This document shows, in pieces, positions 34,931-49,372 of a stretch of 64,000 nt of DNA. Positions within the stretch are counted from its first letter, which is position 1; the number at the start of each line of letters is the position of its first letter. Below the pieces are notes generated by a model. That model did not search any database. It was not told the origin of the DNA and saw only the letters and a list, made by a program, of their open reading frames with translations. A program made the position numbers and the translations under genes. The stretch spans positions 39,473,633 to 39,537,632 of the forward strand of contig NC_057768.1 in assembly GCF_010389155.1 (NCBI RefSeq), written 5' to 3'. Source of the stretch: Erigeron canadensis (Eukaryota > Streptophyta > Magnoliopsida > Asterales > Asteraceae).

Positions 34931-34988
34931 TCACCTGTAATATAAACTGGACAGGACTTGAACAGCAGTTTTAAGGCAACAAACTTTA
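34931..34988 (-). pseudogene. Inverted fragment of the SCPL gene
   Basis: Read on the minus strand, 58 bases match 33431-33490 of the SCPL gene (KFVALDPLFQSRPVYITGE). The copy reads KFVALKLLFKSCPVYITGE. The match stops just before the catalytic Ser codon. It is too short to be functional and is probably the remnant of a larger inverted copy. Confidence 0.75.
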
Positions 34989-35585
34989 CAATCGAAATGA
35001 ACTTGGACACATCTCAAAATAAATATGTAGCTGATCTTTTGCGATGATTTTGTATTTTTGTAAATAATAGTACTAGTAACAAACTATACTCGAGTTTATG
35101 TTCTTCTCTTTTTATAATAGACTAGTAGTACGAACTTGATGGATTCGATATCCATGTCAAAGACAGGATGGTAACTAAGAATTTCCAAAAAGGCGCAACA
35201 TGAACACTATCTTCCATGAAACATCCAAAGAGCACACACAAAGTTATCGTTTATATCTCAGATCGAAGGAACTCATCTTCAAATTCAAGAACTTTGCTGC
35301 TGATAACCTTTCCAAGTAAGCAAATTTTTCAATTTGAATAAACAAAGTAGACGAGGGAAATATTTTTGGGAACTTGACCAATAACTTTCAGAAATCAATC
35401 TAATTAAATAAAACTCATGATCAATCATAAGTACATATTAAGTCACAACAACAAAGCTTCAACTTAGTAACTAACATATACAGCACATATGCCGTTAAAT
35501 TATCACAATTTTAAATATCAATACTACACAATAAAATTTATATTAGATTCTGTCAAATTTCAGAGATGAAGCCTTGATACCGGAA

Positions 35586-38130
<2,545 letters not shown>

Positions 38131-38134
<4 letters not shown>

Positions 38135-38145
38135 TGAACACACAT
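38131..38145 (-). promoter_or_regulatory. Minimal uORF overlapping the MAPK start codon
   Basis: ATG-TGT-GTT-CAA-TGA begins 11 bases before the kinase ATG at 38134, and its stop overlaps that ATG (ATGA). If transcripts include it, it could reduce or tune initiation. Whether the mRNA leader reaches this far is not known. Confidence 0.5.
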
Positions 38146-38819
38146 AAGATACTAACTGAAAACTTGGAAGATATATTGCATCATGAATAAAGTAAAACGA
38201 AAGAGTTAGTAGTAAGTTATGATTATCTATTTAAGTAGAAAAGTTGGAAAATTATTTCACCGAAGGTTAATTTAACGATAGCCCCAACCGGGCAGCATCA
38301 GAACGCCCCAGACGAAGAGGTAAATCAAGCTCGCCTGCACCTCATCAAGAAAGTAGCGAACTGACTGATCTAGCCTTGCTAAGGAACTATTTTGAGAAAT
38401 CATGTTTGGATCAAAAAAATTTAGTAAATTTAGAATTTACGGGAATTTAAGATAGACTTGAAACGGGTCAGGAGGTGAGAAGGGCACGGCCATTAAGCAG
38501 GATACAACTTGAAACCCAAACGCAAAATGATATGTCATCTACTGTAGAGAAAATCGACTCAACTCAGTTATTGTTGAAAATGGTATCTCATCTAATGTTG
38601 AGCCAAAACTACCATCATTAATCAAGCCGACAAGCAAAGTCATTTTGAATAGCTAGTAAGTAAAGCTGCTAGGCAGAAACCAGTAATCGCTTGTTACCAT
38701 TTGTAACTACTAACTACTATTCTATATAGCGAACTAAACAGACTCTTTGAGCATTCCCTAGCTCTCAAATCTGAGCCCATATTAAGAACGAAAATAAAAT
38801 GTCCTTGAATAAGTGAAAT

Positions 38820-39082
38820 TCATGATACTACAACAAGTCAACAACAACAACAAGACCCAATCCTTGCATACAAGTATGGGGGAGGTAAGATGTAGCCAGT
38901 CTTGCCTCTAAAATGAAATTCATGATACTACAACAACAACAACAAGACCCAATCCCTGCATATGAGGTATGGGGGAGGAGAGACGTAGACAATCTTGTCT
39001 CTAAAATGAAATTCATGATACTACAAAACAACAAGGGTATGGGGGAGATGAGACTTAGACAGTCTTGCCTCTAAAATGAAAT
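38820..39082. repeat. Three tandem ~100-bp repeats upstream of MAPK
   Basis: Units at 38820-38919, 38920-39012 and 39013-39082 (the last with a ~20-bp deletion) each start TCATGATACTACAA and end CCTCTAAAATGAAAT. Each contains (ACA)n, CAAGACCCAATCC and GTATGGGGGAG blocks; the last unit lacks part of these. A related block occurs at about 50788-50860, so the unit derives from a dispersed repeat. Confidence 0.88.
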
Positions 39083-40561
39083 TCAAGATACTCTAGTCGT
39101 TTAAATTATTAAACGAGATATCCAATTAATTCTTCACACCGACAAAATTCAGTTGTATCTCCAAATATACCCCAAACTAGGTTACATGTATAGATTGTAG
39201 GGCCTTAGACAACCATCCGAAGACAAATTAAACTTGAAATGTGGACATTAATTTCGGTATGAGTGAAATATTTACCAAATCCCTAACTTCATTTAGTTAA
39301 GTCTAATTACAACATTAAAATTCAGAATTTTGCTATTCATAGTAAAGTTTTATACATGGCAAATTAGCAATTGTAAGTTATTTTCAGAGACTAAGATTTT
39401 ATTTTTATGTACAACATGTGTCCATGAATAGCAATTTAAACCACCCCAAATTAAATTTCCCCCAGGGATCTCTAAGATCTAACAAATGCTTAAACAATAA
39501 TAATATATCAAGAAAGAAAATAAAAATAATTAAAATGAACCTTGAAGCTGAGCTTAGCAAGCAATTCTTCTCCGATGGCAACAGAAAATAAAAACACTCC
39601 TAAATTTTAGCCTCTCAAAACGTATATGATTTTGCAGATAATAATTAAATTAACAGTCTATGAAAAGATGAGAACAAATACTGGAACCTTTCAGTTATAT
39701 ATATATCTACAGTACATGCTTCATATGGACCAGAGAAAATAAATTAATAATTTAAAAAGATGACGGAAATATTGGAAATTGTCCACACAATCAACCAATG
39801 TCAAATAATTATAATTATTATTAATATCATAAAGAAGTCAAACATATCTCCATCGTAGCTCTGACCGTCCATTGAAATAAATCCGACGGCTAATATCAGT
39901 CTACGCGTAGTCCTTACATCTAGGGTGAATGTATATACGAGTATTAAATTAAATATTATTTATAAATTATATACTATTAATTAAAATTATAAAAGAATAT
40001 GTATACAGCTTGCAACATTTTGATGTGATAAAGTAGTAGAATAGAATATATATATATATAAAAAGTAAGAAAGAATGTGATGCAATTCTCAATTTGCGTG
40101 CCCTATCTTATCCTAGCTTTACTGACACGCGGTCGTAGACACACATTTATATGTATGTATCAATGTATGTATGGATAGATATACAACACAATACATATAT
40201 GACATGACGATCGAGAGTATGTGGTTGTTATGTATTTAGTTTGGGTATAAAAATTTTCACATTTTATTTTTTTAATCTATAAAATATATGAGTTCATCAT
40301 TTATTTAAAATATTTAAAAACTAATATGTGAGTGGTTTTATACTCAACTTAGTAGACACTCACTTTTCTCATATATAACTATTGTGAGTAGGATGAGAAT
40401 GAAATCAGTCGGAAATTTGGAATAGATCAATTGATGAAGTTGATTTTGTATAAACCAAAAACTTCTTACAAACTTACATCTCAAAATAATGTAAGAAAAA
40501 CATATATAACCATACAGAGGACACCAACAATAATTTGCTATGTTGTTTGAACCTATATACG
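39083..40561. other. Intergenic, AT-rich
   Basis: No coding feature. TA microsatellites occur at about 39698 and 40046. The MAPK promoter may extend into the first kilobase, but no core element can be assigned. Confidence 0.4.
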
Positions 40562-40822
40562 TTATAAATTACAAAATTTGTTCCTATATTAGGTTTAAAA
40601 ATCGTAGGTTTCATCTTTAAATTTACAAAATTACATTATTTATCTTTGATCTTAGGCATTTGTCTACAAGGGTTGACTTTTTGACCAAAAGTGATTATCA
40701 AAATGGTTGAATTTGGAGTTTGAACTAAAATTGTAAACAAAGATCAAAAATGAAAAACATAATTTCGTAAAGTTATGAATAATAGTTGCAAATTTAGACC
40801 AAACACAGGTTATAATTTATCC
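40562..40822. mobile_element. Foldback (Mutator-like) TIR element, degenerate
   Basis: Left arm (TAAATTACAAAATTTGTTCC to TTATCTTTGATC) and right arm (GATCAAAAATGAAAAACATA to GGTTATAATTTATCC) are imperfect inverted repeats of about 90-100 bp. No transposase and no clear target duplication. Confidence 0.45.
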
Positions 40823-41529
40823 TTTACAATTAGGATAATTGTGTGGTATTTTTTTAGTTATAAATTAGAGATTTATAATTTTGAATTCCTCAACCAAGTG
40901 AATAAATTGACTGGTAGTGGGCGTAAAGACAGTTTGGGTGTTACTTTGATAAGAACTTCAATATTTTTATTTCTTTCATTCTATACAAGTTACTCTAATA
41001 AGTATTTCCTATTTCCTATATATTTTGATTGAAATGTTTTCTATTTTCAGTTCACTTCATAGCCCCTGACCCCCTGTAATCTATAAGCTGTTGGTCAAAG
41101 TGGATATTATAGATATATTTTTTTTAATGTGTTTGAATTTATCTAATTAACTTTTAATTTTTTTTAAAAAAACATTATTTATATTATGAATTATATTATT
41201 GATTTAATTGGGTTTGATTACGGAGATGTACGGATGAGTTGAGTATGGATGATCCATGATGACAAAATTGCGGTTGATCATTTCCAATTGTTGACAAATT
41301 TCGATGATGATGATGATCGAGTGAGGAAGGAGATTTGTTTGACCAAATTGGATGTTGATTGTTGTTTGGTTAATTCGAAGAGCTATTTTTTATTATTATT
41401 ATTTTGTTCCTTTTGCAATGAATTTTATTGATTGTATTATCATACTGATTCGGTGATTCCTACGTAATTAAAGATCAAATATTTTGTTGTTACATAGAAA
41501 AAAAAAAACATTTCCACGTAATAATAATA

Positions 41530-41762
41530 CTCCCTCTGTCTCATTTTAATTGTCTTATTTTTGATTGGTCAAATCTTTTTTTTCAACTTTGACCATAAAT
41601 ATCTTTGTTTATTCTATACATTAGTTGATGAAAGTTATATTCAATCAATTCATAAATCTTATATTAAATGTTATATGATACAAACAAAAATATTTACGGC
41701 CAAAGTTGAAAAAAAAAAAAAAAAAAAAAAACGCTAGGAAACTTAATATGAAACGGATAGAG
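41530..41762. mobile_element. Stowaway MITE
   Basis: Ends CTCCCTCTGTCTCATTTTAA and TTAATATGAAACGGATAGAG are inverted repeats flanked by TA, as for Tc1/mariner-derived Stowaway elements. Subterminal TCAACTTTGACCATAAATAT is mirrored by ATATTTACGGCCAAAGTTGA. An A tract of about 22 lies at 41709-41730. Confidence 0.8.
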
Positions 41763-42059
41763 TAATAATTAAGGCTTCAATTAGTTTGCTTTCACAAGAC
41801 GCAACTTTTTGGTTAATGAGTTTATTTAGACATATATCAATCTCCCTTGATAATGGTTTATTTCTTTTGAAATATATAAAATGATACTAAGTAGTGTATT
41901 CATTAATCCATAGCCCTATTACAATATTACTTTATAAAAATTATCACATTCTCTCTCCTAATACTTTTCAACACTTCCTTTCATAACAATGTTATCATGC
42001 GAAATGACCATCATACAACAAATGTAAACCATATACTTATCAGCTTCTAAAATAACTGC

Positions 42060-42210
42060 ACCACCCTTTTTACATTGATTATTTTTACAATAATAATCAC
42101 ACCGTCACCACCCGTCAAGCCACCGCCACTGCTAACAACACTACCACACCATCGTCAACACCACACCGTCGCCAACACCACATTGTCGCATTGTGCAGAC
42201 AAAATACTAG
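42060..42210 (+). mobile_element. Helitron-like 3' end
   Basis: A CA/CG-rich stretch (CACCGTCACCACCCGTCAAG...) ends GTCGCATTGTGCAGACAAAATACTAG followed by T, consistent with a hairpin plus CTAG Helitron terminus. It resembles the reversed end at 42749. The 5' end was not identified. Confidence 0.4.
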
Positions 42211-42748
42211 TATATCGTTTGATACAACCGAACATAGTGGCGAAGCCATGACTTTTATTCTTGGGTTGCCAGACGGTTTTATTATAATAAATATAAAACT
42301 AAACTATAAAATTTGATTACATTAGTCTGAGGTTGTCAATTACCTTAAAACTAAATAAATTAATATAAATAATACTATAAATATATAGTTTTATAAATAT
42401 TGTGGGATTTTCATGGCTATCCATAGTTCATCCTCTAACCGAACGAGAAGTTTTTCATTGTTTTAATTAGCTTTTAATGAGATGGAAAGGTTGTCTGGGC
42501 GGACCCCACGGAGCATCATTTTAGCAGGGGGCATAAAATTGTTGATCGATCTTATACTATACTATGTTTGTTTGACTCACTTCTTACAATTTAAACCAAA
42601 TAAAATGATAATGTTATACTAATAATCAGAGACATAATGAGATGAATATGAAAAAAAATTAAAAATTTCTTCATATCAGAAACGGAATACTGAAAGTTGC
42701 AGGTTGTCTTGAGGGGAAGATGAAGTCTTATTGTATATTTTTGTTTAA

Positions 42749-43057
42749 CTAGCATTGTACCCGCGCAATACGGCGGCGGTGACGATGGTTTAGTGGTGTT
42801 GGTGACGGGTGGTGATCGATAACATCGACAATTGGTGTCGATTGGTCTAACCGTGTAAATTGATACAATGGTGATAATGATATTTTAAAAGATAAAGGTT
42901 TAAAGTGTAAATTAATTTATTAAGGGTAATTTTGATAATATCTAATAACCATTTCCTTAAGGGTTGTTTATTAAGGGCAATCTAGTAATTTTCATCTAAC
43001 TTATTTCTAACTCTTTCTTAAAATAGGGGTGAATAATCATTATAAAGGAGTAGTAGA
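42749..43057 (-). mobile_element. Non-autonomous Helitron, minus orientation
   Basis: Read on the minus strand, it starts TCTACTACTCCTTTATAATG. It ends with CGCCGCCGTATTGCGCGGGT, then CTAG, and lies between A and T. These are the expected Helitron rules (TC start, short GC stem, CTRR end, A|T insertion). 309 bp, no coding capacity. Confidence 0.55.
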
Positions 43058-43771
43058 TATCTATTCTTTTAAAACATTGTTTAATATTTTTACTTATAAC
43101 TTATAAGATGTGTCATTTCTACCCCCAGAATTGATAGTTTATTAATTCGAGATTTAGACTTGTATATATGAACTGTGAATACTTCTAAGTTTCCCATTGG
43201 ACTTGTATTTGTTTTTTACATTTTTATATTTATAGTGATCTAAAGGCCATTAAAAAAAGAATACTAATCATCTATATTAACACTATTGAGTCTTATTCTT
43301 AAAGTTAAATTAGTTAAATTAAAGCTGAACATATCTTACATATGATTAAGCTTTTGCTTTCAATGTCTTCAATATTTTTTATAAAAACACATATATTTTT
43401 GAAAACCCAAATTTATGCTATGTCAACGCATACGGGATGAGTTTGTGCTATTTTTTGTTTACAAAAGACTATTGGGCATCTTGATTAATTTTTCATGGCT
43501 TATGAGCATCATAAAACTCAGGACCGGCTCTGGTTGTCAGTAATTGTAGTGTGTGAGAAGTATTGAGTGTAAACTTTTAAAGAAAAATAATATTCTATTG
43601 TAACCTTTTTCTTAATACAATCAATATAATATATGATATTTGATTTACGAATATTATAAGAGTATTATTATAATCAGATGTAAAAGGTTGTACTTATAAT
43701 ACGAATATATAATTTGAATCAGTTTTTTATCAAAGGTAAATTTTGTTTGAAACTTCATGTTGTGATTCAAT

Positions 43772-44068
43772 AGCGATAAGTCTAGTATATGTTGTCTTAA
43801 CCGGGTACGCACTAGAGAGCTCCCTTCAGGTAGAAATGTCTATTTCAAATACCCAATGAGAAGAAAACGCCCTATTAATCCGTCCGAGAAAAAAGACGAT
43901 TAATAAGGATAAACCCTTCCTCCTCATACTTGAACCCAAGTATACTCAAGCTAAACTTTTTTAAAAAGACTACTTATATCTCAAAGTTGGCTGAATGAAA
44001 ATTCGAACCTGAAACCTATAAGTCATTAGGGAACTCCAAACGACTACACCAATTTATCACTGATAATT
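43772..44068 (-). repeat. tRNA-derived SINE-like element
   Basis: Minus strand: TTGGTGTAGTCGTTTGGAG resembles a tRNA-like head, and CAGGTTCGAATTTTC is a good box B. TGATTCAAT occurs at both borders (43763-43771 and 44069-44077). The 3' tail is not a clear poly(A). Confidence 0.55.
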
Positions 44069-44108
44069 TGATTCAATTATGAAGAGGGATAAGATGAAAA
44101 AAGTTGTA

Positions 44109-44364
44109 CTCCCTTCGTCCCATATTAAATATCCAATTTTGATTTGTCAAGTCTTTTGTTTTAAACTTTGACCCGAAAAATATTTATCTATATTATATAA
44201 CACTTCATATAAATTATATTGATGGATTGAGTTTTCAATGAACTTTTCATTAATATAACTTTCGTCAACTGTTATATGACACAATAAAAAATATTTATGG
44301 TCAAAGTTACAAGCAGAAGACTTGACAAGTCAAAATTGGACATTTAATATGGGATGGAGGGGAG
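44109..44364. mobile_element. Stowaway MITE
   Basis: CTCCCTTCGTCCCATATTAA at the left and TTAATATGGGATGGAGGGGAG at the right are near-perfect inverted repeats flanked by TA. Interior TCAAGTCTTTTG...CTTTGACC is mirrored on the right. Better preserved than the copy at 41530. Confidence 0.88.
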
Positions 44365-44875
44365 TACTAATTTAATGAGGGCATTGCATTTGATACATGA
44401 ATGAGTTGTAAATAAATACTTGTTTTTCTAATATTATTAAAAACTTTAAGAAGTTAAGAGATTATGTACATATATTTTAATAAGTGAGTTGTGAGCATAG
44501 GTAATTAAAGTTTTTATAGACTAGGATAAGTTTTATGTTTTCTTCAATTAGCTATAACTTATTTACAGAAGAGTAATAATACTATAAAGGGGTGTTTCTT
44601 AAGAGATAATAGAAAAGAAAAAATAAAAAAGATAATCACTTATCTTGTTTAGTTGAACACGAAAATAAAAATAAAAAAGAAGATGATGGAATGATTTTCA
44701 TTCTCTCTATTATCTAAATATTGAAAAAATGATATTGTTTTTTATCTTTTAGTTTTAAGTTTGTTCGACCTTTTATCTGTTAATCTTAATATTAACTTTT
44801 TGTTAACAATGAAGTAATTAAATAGGTAAAAAAGATTATTTTTTTTATTTGTGTTCTTTACTTTTATTTTTTTTT

Positions 44876-45837
44876 GGGATAACTGCAGAAAATAGAAAGT
44901 ACCTTTTGATCAATTCACAAAAATAGCAGTAACCTTTAAAAGTTTTACTTTTTAGAAATGAACTTCCATTTATTACCGAAAATAGTAACATTTGACACGT
45001 GTACATGATGACATGGACATTTTTTGATGACGTGGCATACTTTATAACTATAGAAAATAGAAATGACCTTTCGACCAATTTACGAAAATAGCAATGACCT
45101 TTAAAAGTTTTACTTTATAGCAATAAACTCTCATTTATTGTTGGATTACTCCAACACCGATGGCAGCGGTGTTGGAGGTGGAGGTGGTTTCTTCTTGATT
45201 TCTTCAACTTATTTAGAATTTGTCGGCAGTCTGTTCGAGATCGAGCTAACTTCTGGACCTCCGCTATCTGGATATATGTCATATGTTGACGAACTATTCT
45301 TAAACGGTCCAGATCCTGCTTATGAAACTCTCGTCTCACCTTGAACATTCTCAGGATCTCCCTCCGCCTAAAACGACGACGTTTTGACATCTAAGTTTAG
45401 AGATTTTCAATCTCGAGATATATGAAGAAGAGCTAGATCTATGTCTCCTTTAACATCTTTATACACAGCCTTTCAGCTTTTCAATGCTTGAAATAGGAAG
45501 AGACTCAACGGAAATCAGTAAAATCAAGCTGAATTTAGCTTCAGAAGAAAATGACGAGAAGAAATATCTTGCCATAACCGAGACTGAAACGGAACCATGT
45601 CATTTTCTGGGGAAAATGACACGGTTGATTAAAATTACATAATAAATAAAAATAAAATAATGCCATGTCATTAAAAAAAGCTTCGTAATTAAAATGTCCA
45701 CGTCATCATGTACACGCGTCAAATGTTACTATTTTCGGGAATAAATGAAATTTATTGCTAAAAAATAAAACTTTTAAATGTCACTACTATTTTCGTGAAT
45801 TAGTCAAAAGGTGCTTTCTATTTTATGCAGTTATCTT
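44876..45837. mobile_element. Long-TIR (Mutator-like) element with captured sequence
   Basis: About 150-bp inverted arms: left GATAACTGCAGAAAATAGAA to GATGACATGGACATTTT, right AAAATGTCCACGTCATCATG to TTTTATGCAGTTATC. A second, direct copy of the left terminal region occurs at 45050-45140. The centre (45115-45410) is richer in GC, with a 91-codon very basic open frame on the minus strand (SKRRRFRRREILRMFKVRRE at its start). That frame resembles captured host sequence more than a transposase. No clear 9-bp target duplication. Confidence 0.7.
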
Positions 45838-45850
45838 TATATATATATAG

Positions 45851-46195
45851 GGGAGCCTTATTTTGAGAACCCATTTTTTTGTAAGAACTCCTAATATTTT
45901 TATTGGATCACATGTTTTTTTTGTTCATTCACATGTGAAACGTTATAAAAAAATATGTTGCAGAAGAAATTTTTTTTCAAAACCTTACATATAGCCGTTT
46001 GTCACATGTGAACAGAAAATGTGAACAAATTCATTCACAAGTTCATAAAAAGCTACTTTGAAGGTTTCATAAAAAAGTTTCTTCTACAACATACCTTTTT
46101 ATATCATTGAATGAGCAAAAAAAACATGTGAACAAGTATATTATCTAAGAGTTCTCATGGTTCTTACAAAAAAAAATGGTTCTCAAAATAAGGAA
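45851..46195. mobile_element. MITE with GAGCCTTATTTTGAGAACC ends
   Basis: Left CTTATTTTGAGAACCCATTT...GTAAGAACTC is mirrored by right GAGTTCTCATGGTTCTTAC...GGTTCTCAAAATAAG. Interior CACATGTGAAC/GTTCACATG blocks also pair. It lies between TA microsatellites, so the insertion site cannot be resolved. Confidence 0.75.
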
Positions 46196-46741
46196 ACTAT
46201 ATATATATATATATATTCATTCCCTAATTATATCAAACAATAAAATATATTCTCTAACTAAATACTCATCTCTCTTCCCATTATTTTCATTGTTTAATAC
46301 GTTTTCATTGCCAAGGTTCCCTCCTACCAAATATCTCTTATGCTAAAATATTAACATATTATTATGTTAAAAGCGTCAATACTTTTAGTTTTAAATGACA
46401 CTAATAAAATATTTTGACATAAACTATATTTTATGATCAATTTTTATCGTTATACATGATCAACATTTTTAGCATAAGTCTTGTTTACATACTGAATAAA
46501 CTAAGAAAATTATATACTCCGTAGTTCTTAATATTTGAAGTAACATTGTAAAAAACTAAAAATAAAATAAAATTGAGGATCAGAATATTTTGATTCTTTA
46601 TAACATAACTATTTTTTTTTATTCAAAACACTTGATATAATTGATAAACCTTTAATATTATCTTCAATAATTTTAATAGCAACTGTTAGTAAAAATGAAT
46701 AGTAAACTGAATTATTTTGTAAATAAGATAAATGGATTGTG

Positions 46742-46978
46742 AATGTAACTAAATATGATAAAATGTTTATGTTATTTAAAGATTTTGTAAAATATCTATG
46801 TAATGTAATGAACTATCAAATCCTGATTATTGGATATACCCAGATATATGTGGCAACCATATAAGTTGCCACGTATAGGTTTTTGATTGACCATGTACAT
46901 CCAATAATCGGAATTTAAAAGTTCATTACATGATCTGTACACAACATAGACATTTTGTCATAGTTAGTTACATTTATA
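46742..46978. mobile_element. Foldback MITE
   Basis: Left AATGTAACTAAATATGATAA to ATGTAATGAACT...GATTATTGGAT is mirrored by right ATCCAATAATCGGAATT...AGTTCATTACATGATCTG to ACTAACTATGAC-type sequence. The arms are about 110 bp and meet near a GGCAAC...GTTGCC loop, so almost the whole element is a hairpin. Confidence 0.75.
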
Positions 46979-48474
46979 GATAATAATCCCTAAGTTAAAT
47001 ATATTCGTAAATAAGCAATTAATTCCATTATCCTTTGTTTTCACTTTTCACACCCACTGACCCACCAAACCAAACAATCTACTTAACGTCTCAATATCTC
47101 ATAAACTCATACTTTAATTCATGTTAGCCCATCACAATATCTAGTTCAATCATGGCCCAAAACCCAAACAAATTAACAGAATCCGGGATTCCGGGCCCTC
47201 CTTATTTGTGGTCTTCCGTATCCATCCTGGAGCAAAGAATCAAAGATAGCCTATACTGTTTCCGTTTTATTAAACCTTTTTTGTGTTTTGTTTAACGTCA
47301 AACTGTCGTACTTCTGATCTTAAATTAACTCGAGCGCTTAGGATAAAAGTTATGACTTACACTTATAAATACTTCCGTCCCAAGACTTGAACCCAGACGG
47401 GAAACCCAAATACCTTATTATCTTCTTAGTTAACTTCATATATATTTTATGATCGCATATGACTATGAGGAACAAGAAATGTAAGAAATAAATAGTCGTA
47501 TTTTTATCCAAAGACAGAAAAATTACTTTTAAAATACCTTCTGCCATTTTGCAAGGAATGGAGATCAATTTTTTTGTTTTTTCTTATATAAAAGACTCGA
47601 TATAAAACACAATGTACAATATATACCTCTAATACATGCTCTATAAATATACCAATAAAAATAAAGTATTATTCAATCATTCTTTTCATTGCATGTGACA
47701 TATCATTTAAGCGTTTTAATTTATAAATTAAATTTTCTAAACTTTTATTTGTGATTACTTATCAATACTTTTATTTCATTATAACATACCAAATAACAAT
47801 TTCTTACTAAGCACCAAGGTGTAACCACACAACTTATGTAACAATGACCCCCAAAAATTATATCACGTATTAACTCAAAAAAAATTTTGAAAAGAAAAAA
47901 ACAAACACCCAATATGCCACAAGTCACAACCCAAATTCCCTTTTAAGATGGACCATACGACCCTAAGAATTACACCCCGTAAGCACACCAATTTCATCTC
48001 ATCCACCCTTTCACCATTACACAAGTTTTAATGCCACACATTTTTGTGACATTAAAAAGGTTATCCAAACAGTAAAAAGTCATAAGTTTCGTGTAATATT
48101 CTATAATTAAGATCTATGTATCTTTAATTTGAAAATTTAAAAGATAATCGTAAAAATTATTAAAATACAAGTATATCTATATGTAGAAGAAAAACGCCAT
48201 TTTGTCCCAACAATCTTATTTTCATGAAATGGGTCTAAAAGAGTTGATGTAATATGTGACAAGAGTAGCAATAATTTCGGTGAATATGGCGACTTTTAGT
48301 CGATAGTTTTCCTTGAAATGTCGGGTAAAAGTGACAGTAATGCACCTGAGTACAACAATTCGAATAAGGTCAAAAGGAACAACGTTAAGAAAACATGATG
48401 ACGTACTGAAGTACCGCTTTGAGAGGTCATTAACAAAATAACGTGACATTAATTAGAAGACTTCGTTTAAAAAC
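46979..48474. other. Intergenic, AT-rich, no gene
   Basis: No recognised coding or structural feature. The short open frames here lack family signals or splice context. Confidence 0.45.
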
Positions 48475-48690
48475 AAATTTTTGTTATTTTCGAATATTCA
48501 GTCGGGATACGAGGAAACCTCACAGTTTAAAAGTGAAACCTTGTATGTATTCTAGACAACGAGATGTTGACAATGAGTCAATACAAATATTCGGAGGAAA
48601 AAACCCCATGGTTTGCCATCACTGAGCATCGAACTCAAGACCTTAAGTAAAATCGGAAGTGACTCTGGCCAGCTGGGCTGATCATCATTC
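48475..48690 (-). repeat. SINE-like copy (same family as window start)
   Basis: On the minus strand it has box-B-like GGTCTTGAGTTCGATGCTC, then CAACATCTCGTTGTCTAG, GAGGTTTCCTCG and the end CTGAATATTCGAAAATAAC. The order is the same as at 1-195. Confidence 0.55.
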
Positions 48691-48914
48691 GTAAAAACTA
48701 GATCGTATGTAATTGATCGATCTTATATTGAGATACCACAGTGACATCCAATTGGGCAATATGCGGAGCTCGAATTACGTATGATTGCGATGAAACTCAA
48801 GACTCTCAAACCCTCCCCCTCTTTCCCAATAATCCCTTTATACAAATGTGGTAAGTGGGATTTGAACTTGATGAATAATTCCATCAAAAGTTTTGTCAAC
48901 AAATCTTAATGATA

Positions 48915-49367
48915 TGTTGGAATAAACATGATTCGATTCGAGTCATAAAATATTTCCAATCATCCTGTGGAACTTGTAAGAGCATGAAGCATAATTGCTA
49001 TTGATTTCGGGTTTCCATAGCAAGATGATTGAGTAATAATGGGATGATTTCGGCTAATGTTATGCACGAATTAGATGAGGAAGATACACGAAAATTAGTG
49101 AGGGATTAGTGTCTCATTAACCTTAACTTAGGGTTCATGACTCTCTATTTATAATGAGAGTAATTACACATTCAACCCCTTTGGTGTTTAATGTGTATAA
49201 CATTAGTCCTCATAGTTCCAATCATCTAATGGGAAACTCTATACTACGTCTCTAAGAGTAAATAAGCCCATTATATATTTACTAGACATAGGGATTTCAA
49301 TTATCGTCAATTATCATATCAGGAATGATACATGATCAGTGACGGTCACACTAACGTTGTTCCAACA
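48915..49367 (+). mobile_element. Solo LTR of a copia-type retrotransposon
   Basis: 453 bp beginning TGTTGGAATAAACATG and ending TTGTTCCAACA, i.e. TGTTGGAA...TTCCAACA inverted ends. It is flanked by TGATA at 48910-48914 and 49368-49372. TATTTATAA (about 49148) within CTCTATTTATAATGAGAG is a likely TATA box and sets plus orientation. No internal domain or second LTR. Confidence 0.92.
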
Positions 49368-49372
49368 TGATA

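Noticed and set aside
45115..45390. Very basic 91-codon frame as an independent gene
   Set aside because: It lies inside a long-TIR transposable element; treated as cargo rather than a gene.
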